The notes beneath the pieces are model-generated. The model saw only the letters and a list, made by a program, of their open reading frames with translations. It made no database searches and had not been told where the DNA came from. A stretch of DNA of 64,000 nucleotides from Candidatus Symbiopectobacterium sp. NZEC151. GTDB lineage: Bacteria > Pseudomonadota > Gammaproteobacteria > Enterobacterales > Enterobacteriaceae. The translations under genes were made by a program, and so were the position numbers. Location of the stretch: contig NZ_JAGFPE010000001.1 of NCBI RefSeq assembly GCF_025962655.1, positions 744,001 through 808,000 on the forward strand. The letters are read 5' to 3'. Positions within the stretch are counted from its first letter, which is position 1; each line of letters opens with the position of its first letter. Below, one piece after another: positions 44,830 to 54,814 of this stretch.

Positions 44830-46548
44830 TTACGCTTGACCAAACTGGGCCTGATGCAGATGGGCATAGCTGCCGCTGTTATTGAGCAGAGCCTGATGAC
44901 TGCCTTGTTCAATAATTCGGCCCTCATCCACCACCACGATACGATCGGCGTTCTGAATGGTCGCCAGACGGTGTGCGATCACCAGCGTAGTGCGTCCGCT
45001 TGATAACTCGCTCAGCGATTGCTGAATCGCCTGTTCGGTTGCCGTGTCCAACGCGGAGGTGGCCTCGTCCAAAATCAGAATCGGTGGGTTTTTCAGGAAA
45101 ATCCGTGCAATCGATAAACGCTGTTTCTGCCCACCGGAGAGTTTCACTCCCCGTTCCCCCACCACGGTATTCAATCCGTCTGGCAGGGTGGCAATCAGTT
45201 CATCGAGCTTGGCGCGCTGAGCGGCGTGCATCACTTCTTCATCGCTTGCGCCCAGTTTACCGTAAGCGATGTTTTCCCGAATAGTGCCACCAAATAAGAA
45301 GACATCCTGCTGCACGATACCGATCTGGTGGCGCAGTGACGCTTGCGTCATGTTGCGGATATCGATCCCGTCGATGGTGATAGCACCCGCGTTTAAATCG
45401 TAGAAACGAGGTAACAGAGAACACAACGTGGTTTTCCCCGCTCCTGATGGACCAACGAATGCCACGGTTTCTCCCGCATGGATAGCGAGGGTGATGTCAT
45501 GCAGCGTCGGCCTTTCTGGCGTGTAGCCAAAGCTAACGCGTTCGAAGCGGATATCGCCCTTGAGGTGCGTAACGGCACGTGCATCGGGGGCATCTTTGAT
45601 GTCAGGCACCGTATCGATCAATTGGGTGAAGCGCTTGAACCCGGCAATCCCTTTCGGATAGCTCTCCAATACCGACGTTATCTTGGCAACCGGACGGAAG
45701 AACACTTCAATCAGCAACAGGAAACCAATAAAGCCACCGTAAGACAGTTCACCTTGAATCACATACCAAATGCCCGCCAGCATGATGATCAGTTGAATCA
45801 GGCGCGTGCTGAGATAGCTCAGCGTCAGGCTCGCGGTCATGATGCGGTAAGCTTGCAGTTTGATGGTGCGATAGTTCTCATTGTCCTGCGCGAACAGCGC
45901 TTTTTCATGAGACTCATTGGCAAACGCCTTCACCACGCGGATCCCGCCGATGCTCTCTTCAATGCGCGCATTAAAGTTGCCGACCTGGCCAAACAGACGG
46001 CGCCAGGTGTCGGTCATCTGCGCACCGTAGCGACTGACCAGATAAGTCATGAACGGCACAATGACCACGGTAATCATCGCCAGAGGCAGGTGTACGGTAG
46101 CCATCAGGATAAAGGCACCAATAAAGGTCATGATGGCAAGGAACAGATCTTCCGGACCGTGGTGGGCTACTTCGCCAACCTCTTCAAGATCTTTGGTCAC
46201 ATGGGCGATGATATGTCCGGTTTTCATATTATCGAAATAGCGGAATGGCAGGTTTTGCAGATGGTCAAAAGCCTGACGACGCATATCGGTCTCGATCCCG
46301 ACGCCCAGCGCATGTCCCCAGTAGTTGACGATGGCCATCAGCGCAGTATTGAGCAGGTAGACCAGCAGCAAGGCAACCGAGGCGAGTAAAATGAGCGACC
46401 AATCCTGAGCCGGTAACAGCTTGTCGATGAAGGCCTTGATAGCCATCGGGAAACCAAGCTCAAGTAAACCGGCGATGATGGCACAGCCAAAATCAAGAAC
46501 GAACAGCCCCTTGTAGGGGGCATAGTAAGCAAAAAAACGCTTTAACAT
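44830..46548 (-). CDS. ABC exporter half-transporter (fused membrane and ATPase domains)
   Basis: The 572-residue protein has six membrane helices (about 1-310; type IV exporter fold) and a C-terminal ATPase: Walker A GPSGAGKTT (near 370), signature LSGGQKQRLS, Walker B ILILDEATSALD and H-loop IAHR. It works as a homodimer or with a partner. The substrate is unknown; relatives in the MsbA/MdlB/YwjA group export lipids, peptides or drugs. It is monocistronic with a terminator downstream. The start MLKRFFAYYAP at 46548 is typical for the group. Confidence 0.85.
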   Translation of the reverse strand: MLKRFFAYYAPYKGLFVLDFGCAIIAGLLELGFPMAIKAFIDKLLPAQDWSLILLASVALLLVYLLNTALMAIVNYWGHALGVGIETDMRRQAFDHLQNLPFRYFDNMKTGHIIAHVTKDLEEVGEVAHHGPEDLFLAIMTFIGAFILMATVHLPLAMITVVIVPFMTYLVSRYGAQMTDTWRRLFGQVGNFNARIEESIGGIRVVKAFANESHEKALFAQDNENYRTIKLQAYRIMTASLTLSYLSTRLIQLIIMLAGIWYVIQGELSYGGFIGFLLLIEVFFRPVAKITSVLESYPKGIAGFKRFTQLIDTVPDIKDAPDARAVTHLKGDIRFERVSFGYTPERPTLHDITLAIHAGETVAFVGPSGAGKTTLCSLLPRFYDLNAGAITIDGIDIRNMTQASLRHQIGIVQQDVFLFGGTIRENIAYGKLGASDEEVMHAAQRAKLDELIATLPDGLNTVVGERGVKLSGGQKQRLSIARIFLKNPPILILDEATSALDTATEQAIQQSLSELSSGRTTLVIAHRLATIQNADRIVVVDEGRIIEQGSHQALLNNSGSYAHLHQAQFGQA

Positions 46549-46627
46549 ACAATACGATGAAATGAGTTAAATAAATGTGAAACGCACTATAACAGGTATT
46601 GCCCGCTGAAGGGAGCGCGATAAAACC

Positions 46628-47536
46628 CTACTGTTTTTGTGTCTCTCGCGTTGCCCACCAACAGACCAATGAGCCCAACGTAATCATGGCGACACCCTGC
46701 CAAAAGGCCACATCGGGCACCGTATGCAACCACAGGGCGGCCAGCAGCGTTGAGAACACCGGCGTGAAATATGACGCGGTGGCGAGCAGTGTCATGTTGC
46801 CGCGCTGAATACCGGTATTCCATGCAGAATAGGCGACGGCTGTCGATGCTCCCATAAACAGCAGTTCCAGCCCGGTGGTAACGGAAAATGCCATCGGCGG
46901 CCTAGTGGAGGCCGCGTATTGAATCCACAGCACAATGCTGACCGCGAGGAAGAACAGGGTATTGCCACTTTTGCCCCGCGCGAGCCGCTTGGTGATATTG
47001 CAATACAGCGCCCAGGAAATGGCCGCGGCGAAGGCCAGGCCGTAGGCCAGCGGGTTGGTCAGAATGTTTTGCCACATCACTAATGGCGACCAGTGACTTT
47101 CGCCTTTCATCATCCAGACGATGCCGACCAGCGCGAGCGCGACCCCAATCCATAGCCCAAGGCTGCTTTTTTGTTGATTGATAAAAACCGCGAACAGCAG
47201 TGTGAGGCTGGGCCAAAGATAATTGATCATGCCCATTTCCATCGCCTGTACGCGATTAGCAGCGAAACCGATGGAGAGCGATAAAAAGATTTCGTAACAG
47301 ACGAAAAGTAATCCACCACCGAACAAATAGCCTTTGGAAAAACCGCGTAGAGAGGGGAATCCGGAGAACAGCACCAGACAGAGCGTACAGGTGCTGTATA
47401 CCATCGCCGCCCCTCCGACAGGGCCGAGGGCTTCGGTTAAACTGCGTAACAGGCCGACAGAAGTACTCCAGAGCAGAATGGCTAACAGGCCTGCCAGCGT
47501 GGCGCGTTGTGGGGTCATATCCATGTTGATTATCAT
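46628..47536 (-). CDS. yddG: DMT-family aromatic amino acid exporter YddG
   Basis: A 302-residue inner-membrane protein with ten predicted helices in two EamA repeats. E. coli YddG exports aromatic amino acids and some toxic compounds. Family segments such as ATLAGLLAILLWSTSVGLLR, AMEMGMINYLWPSLTLLF and TLLATASYFTPVFSTLLAALWL are clear. ATG 47536 has a modest TTGGAACA upstream; the internal starts at 47524 and 47518 are also possible. It lies downstream of nadE on the same strand with 60 bp between them. Confidence 0.85.
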   Translation of the reverse strand: MIINMDMTPQRATLAGLLAILLWSTSVGLLRSLTEALGPVGGAAMVYSTCTLCLVLFSGFPSLRGFSKGYLFGGGLLFVCYEIFLSLSIGFAANRVQAMEMGMINYLWPSLTLLFAVFINQQKSSLGLWIGVALALVGIVWMMKGESHWSPLVMWQNILTNPLAYGLAFAAAISWALYCNITKRLARGKSGNTLFFLAVSIVLWIQYAASTRPPMAFSVTTGLELLFMGASTAVAYSAWNTGIQRGNMTLLATASYFTPVFSTLLAALWLHTVPDVAFWQGVAMITLGSLVCWWATRETQKQ

Positions 47537-47595
47537 TGTTCCAAAAGAAAACGGATGCCGTTTGTGGCATCCGTGCAGCCTCTACTGCCTGCCTA

Positions 47596-48420
47596 TCAGT
47601 GCCAGAAATCGTCAAATACAGTAACCGGAGGACGGCGCTTGTGTTCGGTCTTTTTATACCAGTTTTCGATAATGGCAGCGCGATCGGCGTCGATCGTTTT
47701 TCCTTCCAGATAGTCATCAATCTCGTTATAGGTGACGCCAAGGGCGGTTTCATCAGGCAAAGAAGGGCGATTCTCTTCCAGATCGGCTGTCGGGGCTTTG
47801 GTATACAGGTGCTGCGGACAGCCAAGTACCTTCAGCAGCGCTTTTCCTTGCCGTTTATTTAAACGAAAAATAGGATTGATATCCGTGCCGCCGTCGCCGT
47901 ATTTGGTAAAGAACCCGGTGACGGCTTCTGCCGCATGGTCGGTGCCGACCACCAGACCCGCGTTCATGCCCGCAATGCTGTATTGCGCTTTCATGCGCTC
48001 GCGCGCCTTTTCGTTGCCTTTGACAAAATCAGACAGCGTCACGCCGATGGCCGCCAGGGTGGCTTCACTCGCTTCGACGGCGGGCTTGATATTAACCGTT
48101 AACACGCTGTCCGGTTGGATGAAGGCGATGGCATCCTGGCAATCGGCTTCATCCGCCTGAATGCCATAAGGCAAGCGTACCGCGATAAACTGATAACGCG
48201 TATCGCCGGTTTCGCTGCGTAACTCATTGATGGCGGTCTGGCACAGTTTGCCGGTCAACGTGGAGTCCTGCCCTCCGCTGATCCCCAGCACTAACGAACG
48301 AATGAAGGGATTGGCCTTAAGATAATTCTTTAAAAAATCAATGCTGATGCGAATCTCGGCATTGGGATCGACAGTAGGCTTAACACCCAGTGCCTGGATG
48401 ATCTCTTGCTGCAATGACAT
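47596..48420 (-). CDS. nadE: NH3-dependent NAD synthetase
   Basis: Final step of NAD synthesis: amidation of nicotinate adenine dinucleotide with ammonia. The 274-residue length matches E. coli NadE. The P-loop of N-type ATP pyrophosphatases is [12 protein letters not shown] (near 46). Further blocks are [16 protein letters not shown] and [23 protein letters not shown]. There is no glutaminase domain, so free ammonia is used. A GGGGG ribosome-binding site precedes the start. It is divergent from osmE, the same neighbour as in E. coli. Confidence 0.95.
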   Translation of the reverse strand: MSLQQEIIQALGVKPTVDPNAEIRISIDFLKNYLKANPFIRSLVLGISGGQDSTLTGKLCQTAINELRSETGDTRYQFIAVRLPYGIQADEADCQDAIAFIQPDSVLTVNIKPAVEASEATLAAIGVTLSDFVKGNEKARERMKAQYSIAGMNAGLVVGTDHAAEAVTGFFTKYGDGGTDINPIFRLNKRQGKALLKVLGCPQHLYTKAPTADLEENRPSLPDETALGVTYNEIDDYLEGKTIDADRAAIIENWYKKTEHKRRPPVTVFDDFWH

Positions 48421-48646
48421 GATGGCCCCCTTCCTGAACCTGTTGATACTGCAAAATAATTATCTTGATGGGTAGAGTGTAAAGCTAATCGCCGTGAAGA
48501 AAAAGGACAAGCCGTGCGCGCGTATTTTTACTTTTTTTGGTGCAAAAAAGGTCATCGGGACCAAAAACGTAGTCGACTGATGATTTGAAAAATTGCAGCG
48601 GGCGATCTAGCCTTGTCAGTGACCCATTAATGAATGAGGTAATAAC

Positions 48647-48979
48647 ATGAAAAATAATCAACTACTGATATGTCTTGGTGCTGCGGGGGCTATCCTTCTC
48701 TCTGGGTGTTCAGCCTATAATCGTGCAGAAAGCAGTTTTACTGAGCCGGTGGTTAAAGAGGTGAAGGCCGGACAGACCAAACAGCAAGTGCGGCAAGTTG
48801 CTGGCGCGCCTGCGTCAGAAGTGCGGTTGAAAAATGCCAGAGGCACCTGCTTTAACTACCTGTTGAAAAACCGTGATGGCACGGCGCAGAACTATTTTGT
48901 AAGTTTCAACGACCGTGGACAAGTGTTGAACAAAGGTTTCCAAAGCTGCGAAGCCTATGACACCAATCCCCAACGGTAA
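48647..48979 (+). CDS. osmE: Osmotically inducible lipoprotein OsmE
   Basis: A 110-residue outer-membrane-type lipoprotein: signal peptide with lipobox LLSGC (C21), then a SmpA/OmlA-like fold (PVVKEVKAGQTKQQVRQVAG ... ARGTCFNYLL ... YFVSFNDRGQVLNKGFQSCEAYD). It is induced by osmotic stress and stationary phase in E. coli. GAGGTAATAAC precedes the ATG. It is divergent from nadE and convergent with tcyP, with a shared terminator between osmE and tcyP. Confidence 0.9.
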   Translation: MKNNQLLICLGAAGAILLSGCSAYNRAESSFTEPVVKEVKAGQTKQQVRQVAGAPASEVRLKNARGTCFNYLLKNRDGTAQNYFVSFNDRGQVLNKGFQSCEAYDTNPQR

Positions 48980-49013
48980 TCGCGTTGTGCGCGTATTGCC
49001 GTTTGCATAAACA

Positions 49014-49047
49014 AAAAACCGGCAGGGTAGACCTGCCGGTTTTTTTA
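49014..49047. terminator. Bidirectional terminator osmE/tcyP
   Basis: AAAACCGGCAGG-gtaga-CCTGCCGGTTTTTTT, with A and T runs on both sides, between convergent genes. Confidence 0.9.
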
Positions 49048-49071
49048 TGCCTGAACCAACTCGCCTTTGTG

Positions 49072-50472
49072 TCAGGCGTGAGAGGTGTTCAGCGATGACT
49101 CATCATCGGCCGCGAAACGCGCCTTGTCCGTTTGTTTCAGTAACTGACTGGTCACCGTACCTGCGGTCATTGAACCGCTCACATTGAGCGCGGTACGCCC
49201 CATATCAATCAACGGCTCGATAGAGATCAGCAGCGCGACAAGCGTTACCGGCAATCCCATGGCGGGCAGAACGATCAATGCAGCGAAGGTTGCACCGCCG
49301 CCCACGCCGGCGACGCCGGCAGAACTGATGGTGACGATACCCACCAGCGTGGCAATCCACACCGGATCCAGCGGGTTAATGCCGACCGTCGGAGCAACCA
49401 TCACGGCTAGCATGGCAGGATAGAGCCCGGCACAGCCGTTTTGCCCAATGGTGGTGCCAAAGGAGGCAGCAAAGCTGGCGATGGATTCCGGCACGCCGAT
49501 GCGGCGCGTTTGCGCTTCAATGCTGAGCGGAATGGTGGCTGCGCTCGAACGGCTGGTAAACGCAAAGCTCAGCACCGGAGCGATTTTGCGAAAGAAGCGC
49601 AGTGGGTTGATGCCCGTTGTCGCCAACAGTAGGCCATGCACCACAAACATGATGCCAAGGCCGAGGTAGGAGGCGATGACAAAGCTGCCCAGCTTGATGA
49701 TATCCTGCAAATTCGACGTCGCGACCATTTTGGTCATCAGCGCCAACACACCGTAGGGTGTCAGCTTCATCACCAGGCGAACCAACTTCATCACCCAGGA
49801 TTGCAGCGTATCGATCGCCGCCAAGACGCGTTCACCCTTGGCAGCATCATCGCGATGCAGTTGCAGCGCCGCAATACCGAGCAGGGCGGCGAAAATCACC
49901 GTACTGATAATTGAGGTGGGGTTAGCGCCAGTCAGCTCAGCAAACGGGTTTTTGGGGATAAACGACAATATCAACTGCGGCACATTGAGATCGGACACTT
50001 TGCCCGCATAGTTACTCTCAATGGCGCTGAGACGCGCGGTTTCCTGCGCACCTTGCACCAGCCCTGAGGCACTAAGGCCAAACAGCAGGGTAACCAACAC
50101 GCCGATCAGCGCTGCGATCAGGGTGGTTAACAGCAGGGTGCCCAGCGTCAATACGCTGATTTTACCCAACGCCGACGCATTGTGAAGCTTGGCAACCGAA
50201 TTGAGGATTGAAACGAAAACCAGCGGCATAACAATCATTTGCAACAGTTGAACGTAACCGTTCCCCACGATGTTAAACCAGGCAACGGAAGCCTTGATGA
50301 CCGGATTGTTGCCGCCATACACCAGATGCAGCGCGAAGCCGAACAGCACGCCGATCACCAGACCGAGCAGAACCTTTTTCGCCAGACTCCACGTCGGGTT
50401 ACGGCTGGCATGAGCAAGCAGGACGATCAACGCCAAAAAAACGATAATATTAGCCAATAGCGCAACGGACAT
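49072..50472 (-). CDS. tcyP: L-cystine symporter TcyP (YdjN)
   Basis: A 466-residue secondary transporter of the DAACS (dicarboxylate/amino acid:cation symporter) family with eight or more membrane helices and re-entrant loops. E. coli TcyP (YdjN) takes up cystine. Family blocks are [37 protein letters not shown] and [20 protein letters not shown]. The gene neighbourhood with osmE and ydjM matches E. coli. Control by CysB would be expected, but I did not identify a site. Confidence 0.88.
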   Translation of the reverse strand: MSVALLANIIVFLALIVLLAHASRNPTWSLAKKVLLGLVIGVLFGFALHLVYGGNNPVIKASVAWFNIVGNGYVQLLQMIVMPLVFVSILNSVAKLHNASALGKISVLTLGTLLLTTLIAALIGVLVTLLFGLSASGLVQGAQETARLSAIESNYAGKVSDLNVPQLILSFIPKNPFAELTGANPTSIISTVIFAALLGIAALQLHRDDAAKGERVLAAIDTLQSWVMKLVRLVMKLTPYGVLALMTKMVATSNLQDIIKLGSFVIASYLGLGIMFVVHGLLLATTGINPLRFFRKIAPVLSFAFTSRSSAATIPLSIEAQTRRIGVPESIASFAASFGTTIGQNGCAGLYPAMLAVMVAPTVGINPLDPVWIATLVGIVTISSAGVAGVGGGATFAALIVLPAMGLPVTLVALLISIEPLIDMGRTALNVSGSMTAGTVTSQLLKQTDKARFAADDESSLNTSHA

Positions 50473-50594
50473 ACCGTCTCCTCCCTAAAAATGAAAACGG
50501 GCGCTAGGATAACAGCTCCTTATGGCTTTCGTTATACCAATCCGACGTATCTTTTGCCTAAAACGTATAGCGTTTACGGTTTTAATGAGGAGCA

Positions 50595-51170
50595 CTAGCG
50601 GAGCAGTTGGCTGAATTGACTGCGGGCGGAATCATACCAGCGGCAGGCCTGCTCATAGCCGTAACAGGCGCCCGCGCGCGGCGAGTGGTACAGCGAAAAG
50701 CCAATCAACGCCAGACAAAGCACCCGCTCAAGCTGGTTGCCTTTCTGGCTGTTGATCAGCGGCAAGCGAAAGCGCCAGCGGCAGGGCCACAACAAGGGCA
50801 CACCGGCCGAGGTCAACATATCGGCCATGATGTGGCTGAGATAGCCAATCAGCATGGCGTGGTAGGCATCGGTGGGGATGGGCCAATCGGCAGGCAATTG
50901 CAGACGGATAAAACAGATGACTGCCACAATGGCCAGCAAACTGTGGGTGAAACCACGGTGCCCAAAGGCGCGGGCGACTGGTGTGGAAATCCAGCGTAAA
51001 CGTTGACCCAACACGGATTTGGGGTGATCAATATCTGGCAGCAACGCGGTCAGCAGCGCGCCCGGAATGATATGCCACCAATCTCCGCTCGCCAGCGCTG
51101 GCGTGAGCTCTGCGTTTTTGGCAAAAATAGCGCAGGCGACGGAGAATAGCAGATGTCCTTCCGCAGTCAT
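50595..51170 (-). CDS. ydjM: Membrane-bound metal-dependent hydrolase YdjM
   Basis: A 191-residue inner-membrane protein of the YdjM/DUF457 hydrolase family with about four hydrophobic segments. Metal-binding motifs are LLPDIDHPKS and FGHRGFTHSLL, and GYLSHIMADMLTSAGVPLLWP follows. It is nearly collinear with E. coli YdjM, an SOS gene of unknown substrate. A LexA box lies at 51185-51204, close upstream of the start at 51170, so DNA damage control is conserved. Confidence 0.88.
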   Translation of the reverse strand: MTAEGHLLFSVACAIFAKNAELTPALASGDWWHIIPGALLTALLPDIDHPKSVLGQRLRWISTPVARAFGHRGFTHSLLAIVAVICFIRLQLPADWPIPTDAYHAMLIGYLSHIMADMLTSAGVPLLWPCRWRFRLPLINSQKGNQLERVLCLALIGFSLYHSPRAGACYGYEQACRWYDSARSQFSQLLR

Positions 51171-51184
51171 GGGGTTTCTCAGTG

Positions 51185-51204
51185 AACTGTTATTTTATCC
51201 AGTA
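51185..51204. promoter_or_regulatory. LexA box of ydjM
   Basis: AACTGTTATTTTATCCAGTA fits CTG-N10-CAG flanked by A/T, the LexA operator. It lies 14 bases before the start codon, a typical repression position. Confidence 0.75.
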
Positions 51205-51261
51205 TAGAGAAATATTCCCCGCTGCGGAAGTTGTGACGGCGTAACTATTTATGTCTTGTGG

Positions 51262-52218
51262 TTATTTCTTGCTGCTGGTGCTGTCAACGGGCAATGCACT
51301 GATCCAGGCATGAACCAGTTGCGGCCAGACAGCGACGGGCAACCCCGTGGTGCCGCGAATGCCAAAACCGTGTTTGCCCTTTTCAAACAGGTGCATTTCC
51401 ACCGGAATATCTTTCGTCTTCAGTGCAGAAAACATCACCATGCTGTTCTCAACCGAGACTGACGGATCGTCCACGGCATGCACCAAAAACGTTGGCGGGG
51501 TTTGCGTATTGACATGCTGATCCGGTGAATAGCGCACGATGCCCGCGTCGTCAGGATGCTGTCCCAGCAGCTGTTTGCGCGAGCCGGTGTGACCAATATC
51601 ATCGCGCATGGAAATCACCGGATACATCAGTACCATAAAGTCAGGGCGTGCGCTCAGGCGGTCGATATCATCCTGCGCTGGCGTTACTGCACGGTCAAAT
51701 TGGGTGCCCAGGCTGGCTGCCACGTGCCCACCGGCGGAGAATCCCATAACACCGATGCGCTGCGGATTGAGCTTCCAGTTGGCGGCCTGTGCCCGCAACG
51801 TGCGCAACGCGCGCTGCGCATCCGCCAGAGGCGCCTCTGCGCCCTCTTTGTGGCCTTCTCCCGGCATGCGGTAGGTCATGACGAACAAGGTATAACCTTG
51901 TGCGTTGAAGTAGGGGGCCAGATCGCTGCCTTCTTTATCCAATACCACGCGTTGATAAGATCCACCCGGGGTGACCAGAATGGCCACGCCATTGGGTTTT
52001 TCTGGCGCATAGACGGTGATTTCCGGGGCTCTTATTCCGGTGGCTGCGCGATCGCGCAGTGTTGGGTCCTTACTGCGTTCTACCACCTCGGGTTTGGCCG
52101 ATGAGGTTGCTGCTCCCGGTGCTTCACCCTGTGGCCAGACAGGAAACGTGGTGTTGGCAAAACTGATTCCAGACATTGACACTAATAAAGCTCCGGCAAT
52201 AAGAGAACGCGAAATCAT
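51262..52218 (-). CDS. paeX: Pectin acetylesterase PaeX
   Basis: A 318-residue alpha/beta hydrolase with a signal peptide (MISRSLIAGALLVSMSGISF, cleavage near SFA). The catalytic Ser lies in GFSAGG, the Asp in VDDPSV and the His in KHGFG; the oxyanion region reads LVTPGGSY. In Dickeya, PaeX is a periplasmic esterase acting on short acetylated oligogalacturonides after entry through KdgM, and paeX is the last gene of the pelW-togMNAB-kdgM-paeX cluster. The same order is seen here. Its promoter is unclear; readthrough from kdgM past the hairpin at 52455-52507 is possible. Confidence 0.9.
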   Translation of the reverse strand: MISRSLIAGALLVSMSGISFANTTFPVWPQGEAPGAATSSAKPEVVERSKDPTLRDRAATGIRAPEITVYAPEKPNGVAILVTPGGSYQRVVLDKEGSDLAPYFNAQGYTLFVMTYRMPGEGHKEGAEAPLADAQRALRTLRAQAANWKLNPQRIGVMGFSAGGHVAASLGTQFDRAVTPAQDDIDRLSARPDFMVLMYPVISMRDDIGHTGSRKQLLGQHPDDAGIVRYSPDQHVNTQTPPTFLVHAVDDPSVSVENSMVMFSALKTKDIPVEMHLFEKGKHGFGIRGTTGLPVAVWPQLVHAWISALPVDSTSSKK

Positions 52219-52544
52219 AGTCTATTACTCGCAACAAAGTCATTAGGGAAGGAGTGAGCTAGCATGGAGAATTGGAGAGGAAAAAAAAAGGGTATTCATC
52301 ACATCGGAGAGAAAACGAACACCCTAAAAACCACAAAAATATATATCAAGAAATAACGTTCATACACGAAGAGGGTAATTCAGACACAGAATACATAAAC
52401 TAAAGCTAACTATCGCAATGCTAAAACTACTGCTGTACAGCTAAGGCAAACACATAAAAAAGGGATATTCCGGAACGCTATCACACTTTGTTAACCTGAA
52501 TATCCCTGAACGGCTTTTGCCTGACTTTTAATCGTTAATCACGA
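52219..52544. other. Intergenic paeX-kdgM
   Basis: About 325 bp, very AT-rich. It carries the kdgM terminator (52455-52507) and near 52288-52325 an imperfect stem (GGGTATTC/GAACACCC). No KdgR box is obvious in front of paeX. Confidence 0.5.
52455..52507 (-). terminator. Terminator after kdgM
   Basis: On the minus strand AGGGATATTC ... GAATATCCCT is followed by TTTTTATG. The 27-base loop makes it moderately strong and may allow readthrough into paeX. Confidence 0.65.
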
Positions 52545-53261
52545 TTAGAAGCTATATTGAACACCTACGCGGAAACGGGTCTGGCGGTGATCAGATTTAC
52601 CATCCTGTGCCACGTTACCGATAGCGGTATACGGCTTCCAGTTTTTATCCCATTTGTAGGACAGTTTTACGTCGTGTTCCAGTTTCCATGTTTCTTTGTC
52701 AAACTGGAAGTTTTGATACTGGTTGGATTTTTTATAATCCATTTCGTAATCAACCTGCCAATCTTTCAGGAATTTATAAGAAAGCACACCGGTGATGTTG
52801 TAGCCGGTTTCATCGGTTTGCTTACCTTTTTGCCCGATGTTGTTGCTGTTACGTTTGTAGTAAGGACGATAGCGCAGTGAATAAGACAAGTCGTTGGTGA
52901 TATTCACTTTACCGCGCAGGTAAGGGCGGTAGTTGTTGGAGTCAGAACTTGAATCTAAAGAGAAACCAGGTTCGATAGACCAGGTTTTATCAAAGTTGTA
53001 GACATAGCTGGCAACGACTTCAGTACCGTTACTTACAGTTTCGCTGAACGGACGGTTCGGCGTAGTATCATTCTTATGCTGTCTCCATTTGGCTTCAACA
53101 GAGAGACCAAAACCATTGGCAAAACGGTTAGATATTGACAAGCGGTCTTTATGATCGGCGCTTGGGGTATCTTGCATTTCATGACGATAATCAATTGTGA
53201 CTGCCATTGCGTTGACGCTAACGAGCGAAGCCACGGCCAGAGCTAATAATTTTAATTTCAT
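52545..53261 (-). CDS. kdgM: Oligogalacturonate-specific porin KdgM
   Basis: A 238-residue outer-membrane porin with a signal peptide (MKLKLLALAVASLVSVNAMA). Twelve amphipathic strands alternate along the mature protein, and the C-terminal strand RFRVGVQYSF ends in the Phe required for outer-membrane insertion. Arg/Lys-rich strands (LRYRPYYKRN, YRPYLRGK) fit an anion-selective pore for oligogalacturonides. I prefer ATG 53261, with GGGAAATAATAAA upstream; the ORF opens five codons earlier. KdgR sites lie upstream, and Dickeya kdgM is KdgR-repressed and CRP-activated. Confidence 0.93.
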   Translation of the reverse strand: MKLKLLALAVASLVSVNAMAVTIDYRHEMQDTPSADHKDRLSISNRFANGFGLSVEAKWRQHKNDTTPNRPFSETVSNGTEVVASYVYNFDKTWSIEPGFSLDSSSDSNNYRPYLRGKVNITNDLSYSLRYRPYYKRNSNNIGQKGKQTDETGYNITGVLSYKFLKDWQVDYEMDYKKSNQYQNFQFDKETWKLEHDVKLSYKWDKNWKPYTAIGNVAQDGKSDHRQTRFRVGVQYSF

Positions 53262-53382
53262 TTTATTATTTCCCATCGAGTAATAACATTTATGCTAAAA
53301 GACGCATTTGTGCTTATTGGAACAAGTTCTATTTTATTTATTCTCAAATTCTATTTTGTGATCCGGATCGGCTTGAGTAACA

Positions 53383-53446
53383 AAAAGTAAAATAGGGTTT
53401 CAAAATGTGAACTTGATCGGCGGGGAAATAAAGTGTGTTTCAATTA
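53383..53446. promoter_or_regulatory. KdgR sites upstream of kdgM
   Basis: GAAATAAAGTGTGTTTCAAT (53425-53444) keeps TAAAG-TGT-GTTTC, close to a KdgR box. A second, weaker match (AAAAT-AGG-GTTTC) lies near 53390-53402. A TGTGA near 53405-53409 could be part of a CRP site. Confidence 0.6.
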
Positions 53447-53450
53447 AAAT

Positions 53451-53487
53451 GAAAAAATCCCTGCCATGCAGGATGACAGGGATTTAA
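53451..53487 (-). terminator. Terminator after togB
   Basis: On the minus strand AAATCCCTG ... CAGGGATTTTTTC, 23 bases after the togB stop. Confidence 0.8.
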
Positions 53488-53509
53488 AGTGTATATTACA
53501 TAAACACTA

Positions 53510-54799
53510 TTACTTCATTGCACGTTTCAAAATACGCTCAGATTGACGCTGGAAGTATTTAGCCGCTTCATCAACCGTTTTCTGGCCGTAGTCGATAGAC
53601 TGAATGGTATCACCAAACAGCGCTACGATTTGCGGGTCATCAAAGTACGGAGATACACCGATTTCGTGCGGTAATGTCAATGCCTGATTCAAGCCCGCGA
53701 CCGCGTTGGAATCATCTTTGATGACGCCATCGCTACGCAGTTGTGCTACAGCTGCCTTGCTCAACGGTACGCCACGTTCCAGACCCAGCGCTTGAACACC
53801 TTCTTTGCTGTTCAGCAGGAAGTTGATCAGCATTGCAGCTTCTTTCGGGTGTTTAGACGATTTACCGATAGAGAGCATCTGGGCCGGTTTGAAGAACAGG
53901 CCTGCGTCTTTAGCACCTGGCAGCATCGGGTAGTTACCCAACGTCAGCTTGGCTGGCGGTTGCAGGTTATCAGAGTACTTGGTAATGGTGGAGTTCCACA
54001 TGTAAGTACCCGCCCATTCGCCGGTAATCCACGGCTTCATTTCATACATGTTGCTCTTGCCGAAAGACGCGTAGTACTTCAGGTCCGGCATCACGTGGCC
54101 ATCAACCAGTTTTTTGTACATACCGAAGAAGTCAGCCCACTGCGCATCGTTGTAGGCAAATTTCTGGGTTTTCACGTCGATAGCAGGAATGCCGTACTTC
54201 TGTACCATGTAAGAGTTCAGCAGCGCCAGCGTATCCTGGTGCTCCATGATGACAGGGTAGTACTGGCTGCCCAGTTTTTCTTTGAACACTTTACCGGCGT
54301 TCAGCAATTCATCCCAGGTTTTCGGGTATTCCAGACCTGCTTTTGCCCAGGTATCGGTGTTGTAGTAGAACACACGTGCAGTCACGGAGATCGGAATACC
54401 GTTCAGTTTGCCGTCAACCGTGGTGTTGTTCAGTTCTTTTTGTTCGAACTGAGCCAGATCGATAACCCCTTTCTGTTTGTTCAGATCGTAGAAACCGTCA
54501 CCGCTCTTAGAGAAAATCGGCAGCCAGTTCCAGTTGGTCTGCATCACGTCAGGCTCGGTGTTACCGGCGATCTGTGTGGTCAAACGTGCCAGGTGGCCGT
54601 CCCAACCGGTGTATTCCGCTTTAACGGTGATGTTCGGATTTGCCTTCTGGAAATCCTCAATCGCTTTCAGCGTCTGTTGGTGACGACCGTTGCCGCCCCA
54701 CCAGGACATACGCAGTTCAACGTTATCCGCTGCGAAAGATTGATGCGCCAGCAATGCCAGAGATGAGGCTATCAACGTGTGTAGGATCGCTTTTTTCAT
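53510..54799 (-). CDS. togB: Oligogalacturonide ABC transporter, periplasmic binding protein
   Basis: A 429-residue family 1 extracellular solute-binding protein with a signal peptide (MKKAILHTLIASSLALLAHQ, cleavage after SFA). Typical blocks are LRMSWWGGNGRHQQTLKAIE near the N-terminus and PYFDDPQIVALFGDTIQ near the C-terminus. It binds oligogalacturonides in the periplasm and delivers them to TogMN. Its place at the end of the pelW-togMNA-togB operon and the strong terminator after it match Dickeya. Confidence 0.93.
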   Translation of the reverse strand: MKKAILHTLIASSLALLAHQSFAADNVELRMSWWGGNGRHQQTLKAIEDFQKANPNITVKAEYTGWDGHLARLTTQIAGNTEPDVMQTNWNWLPIFSKSGDGFYDLNKQKGVIDLAQFEQKELNNTTVDGKLNGIPISVTARVFYYNTDTWAKAGLEYPKTWDELLNAGKVFKEKLGSQYYPVIMEHQDTLALLNSYMVQKYGIPAIDVKTQKFAYNDAQWADFFGMYKKLVDGHVMPDLKYYASFGKSNMYEMKPWITGEWAGTYMWNSTITKYSDNLQPPAKLTLGNYPMLPGAKDAGLFFKPAQMLSIGKSSKHPKEAAMLINFLLNSKEGVQALGLERGVPLSKAAVAQLRSDGVIKDDSNAVAGLNQALTLPHEIGVSPYFDDPQIVALFGDTIQSIDYGQKTVDEAAKYFQRQSERILKRAMK

Positions 54800-54814
54800 C
54801 GGTAACTACTCCTG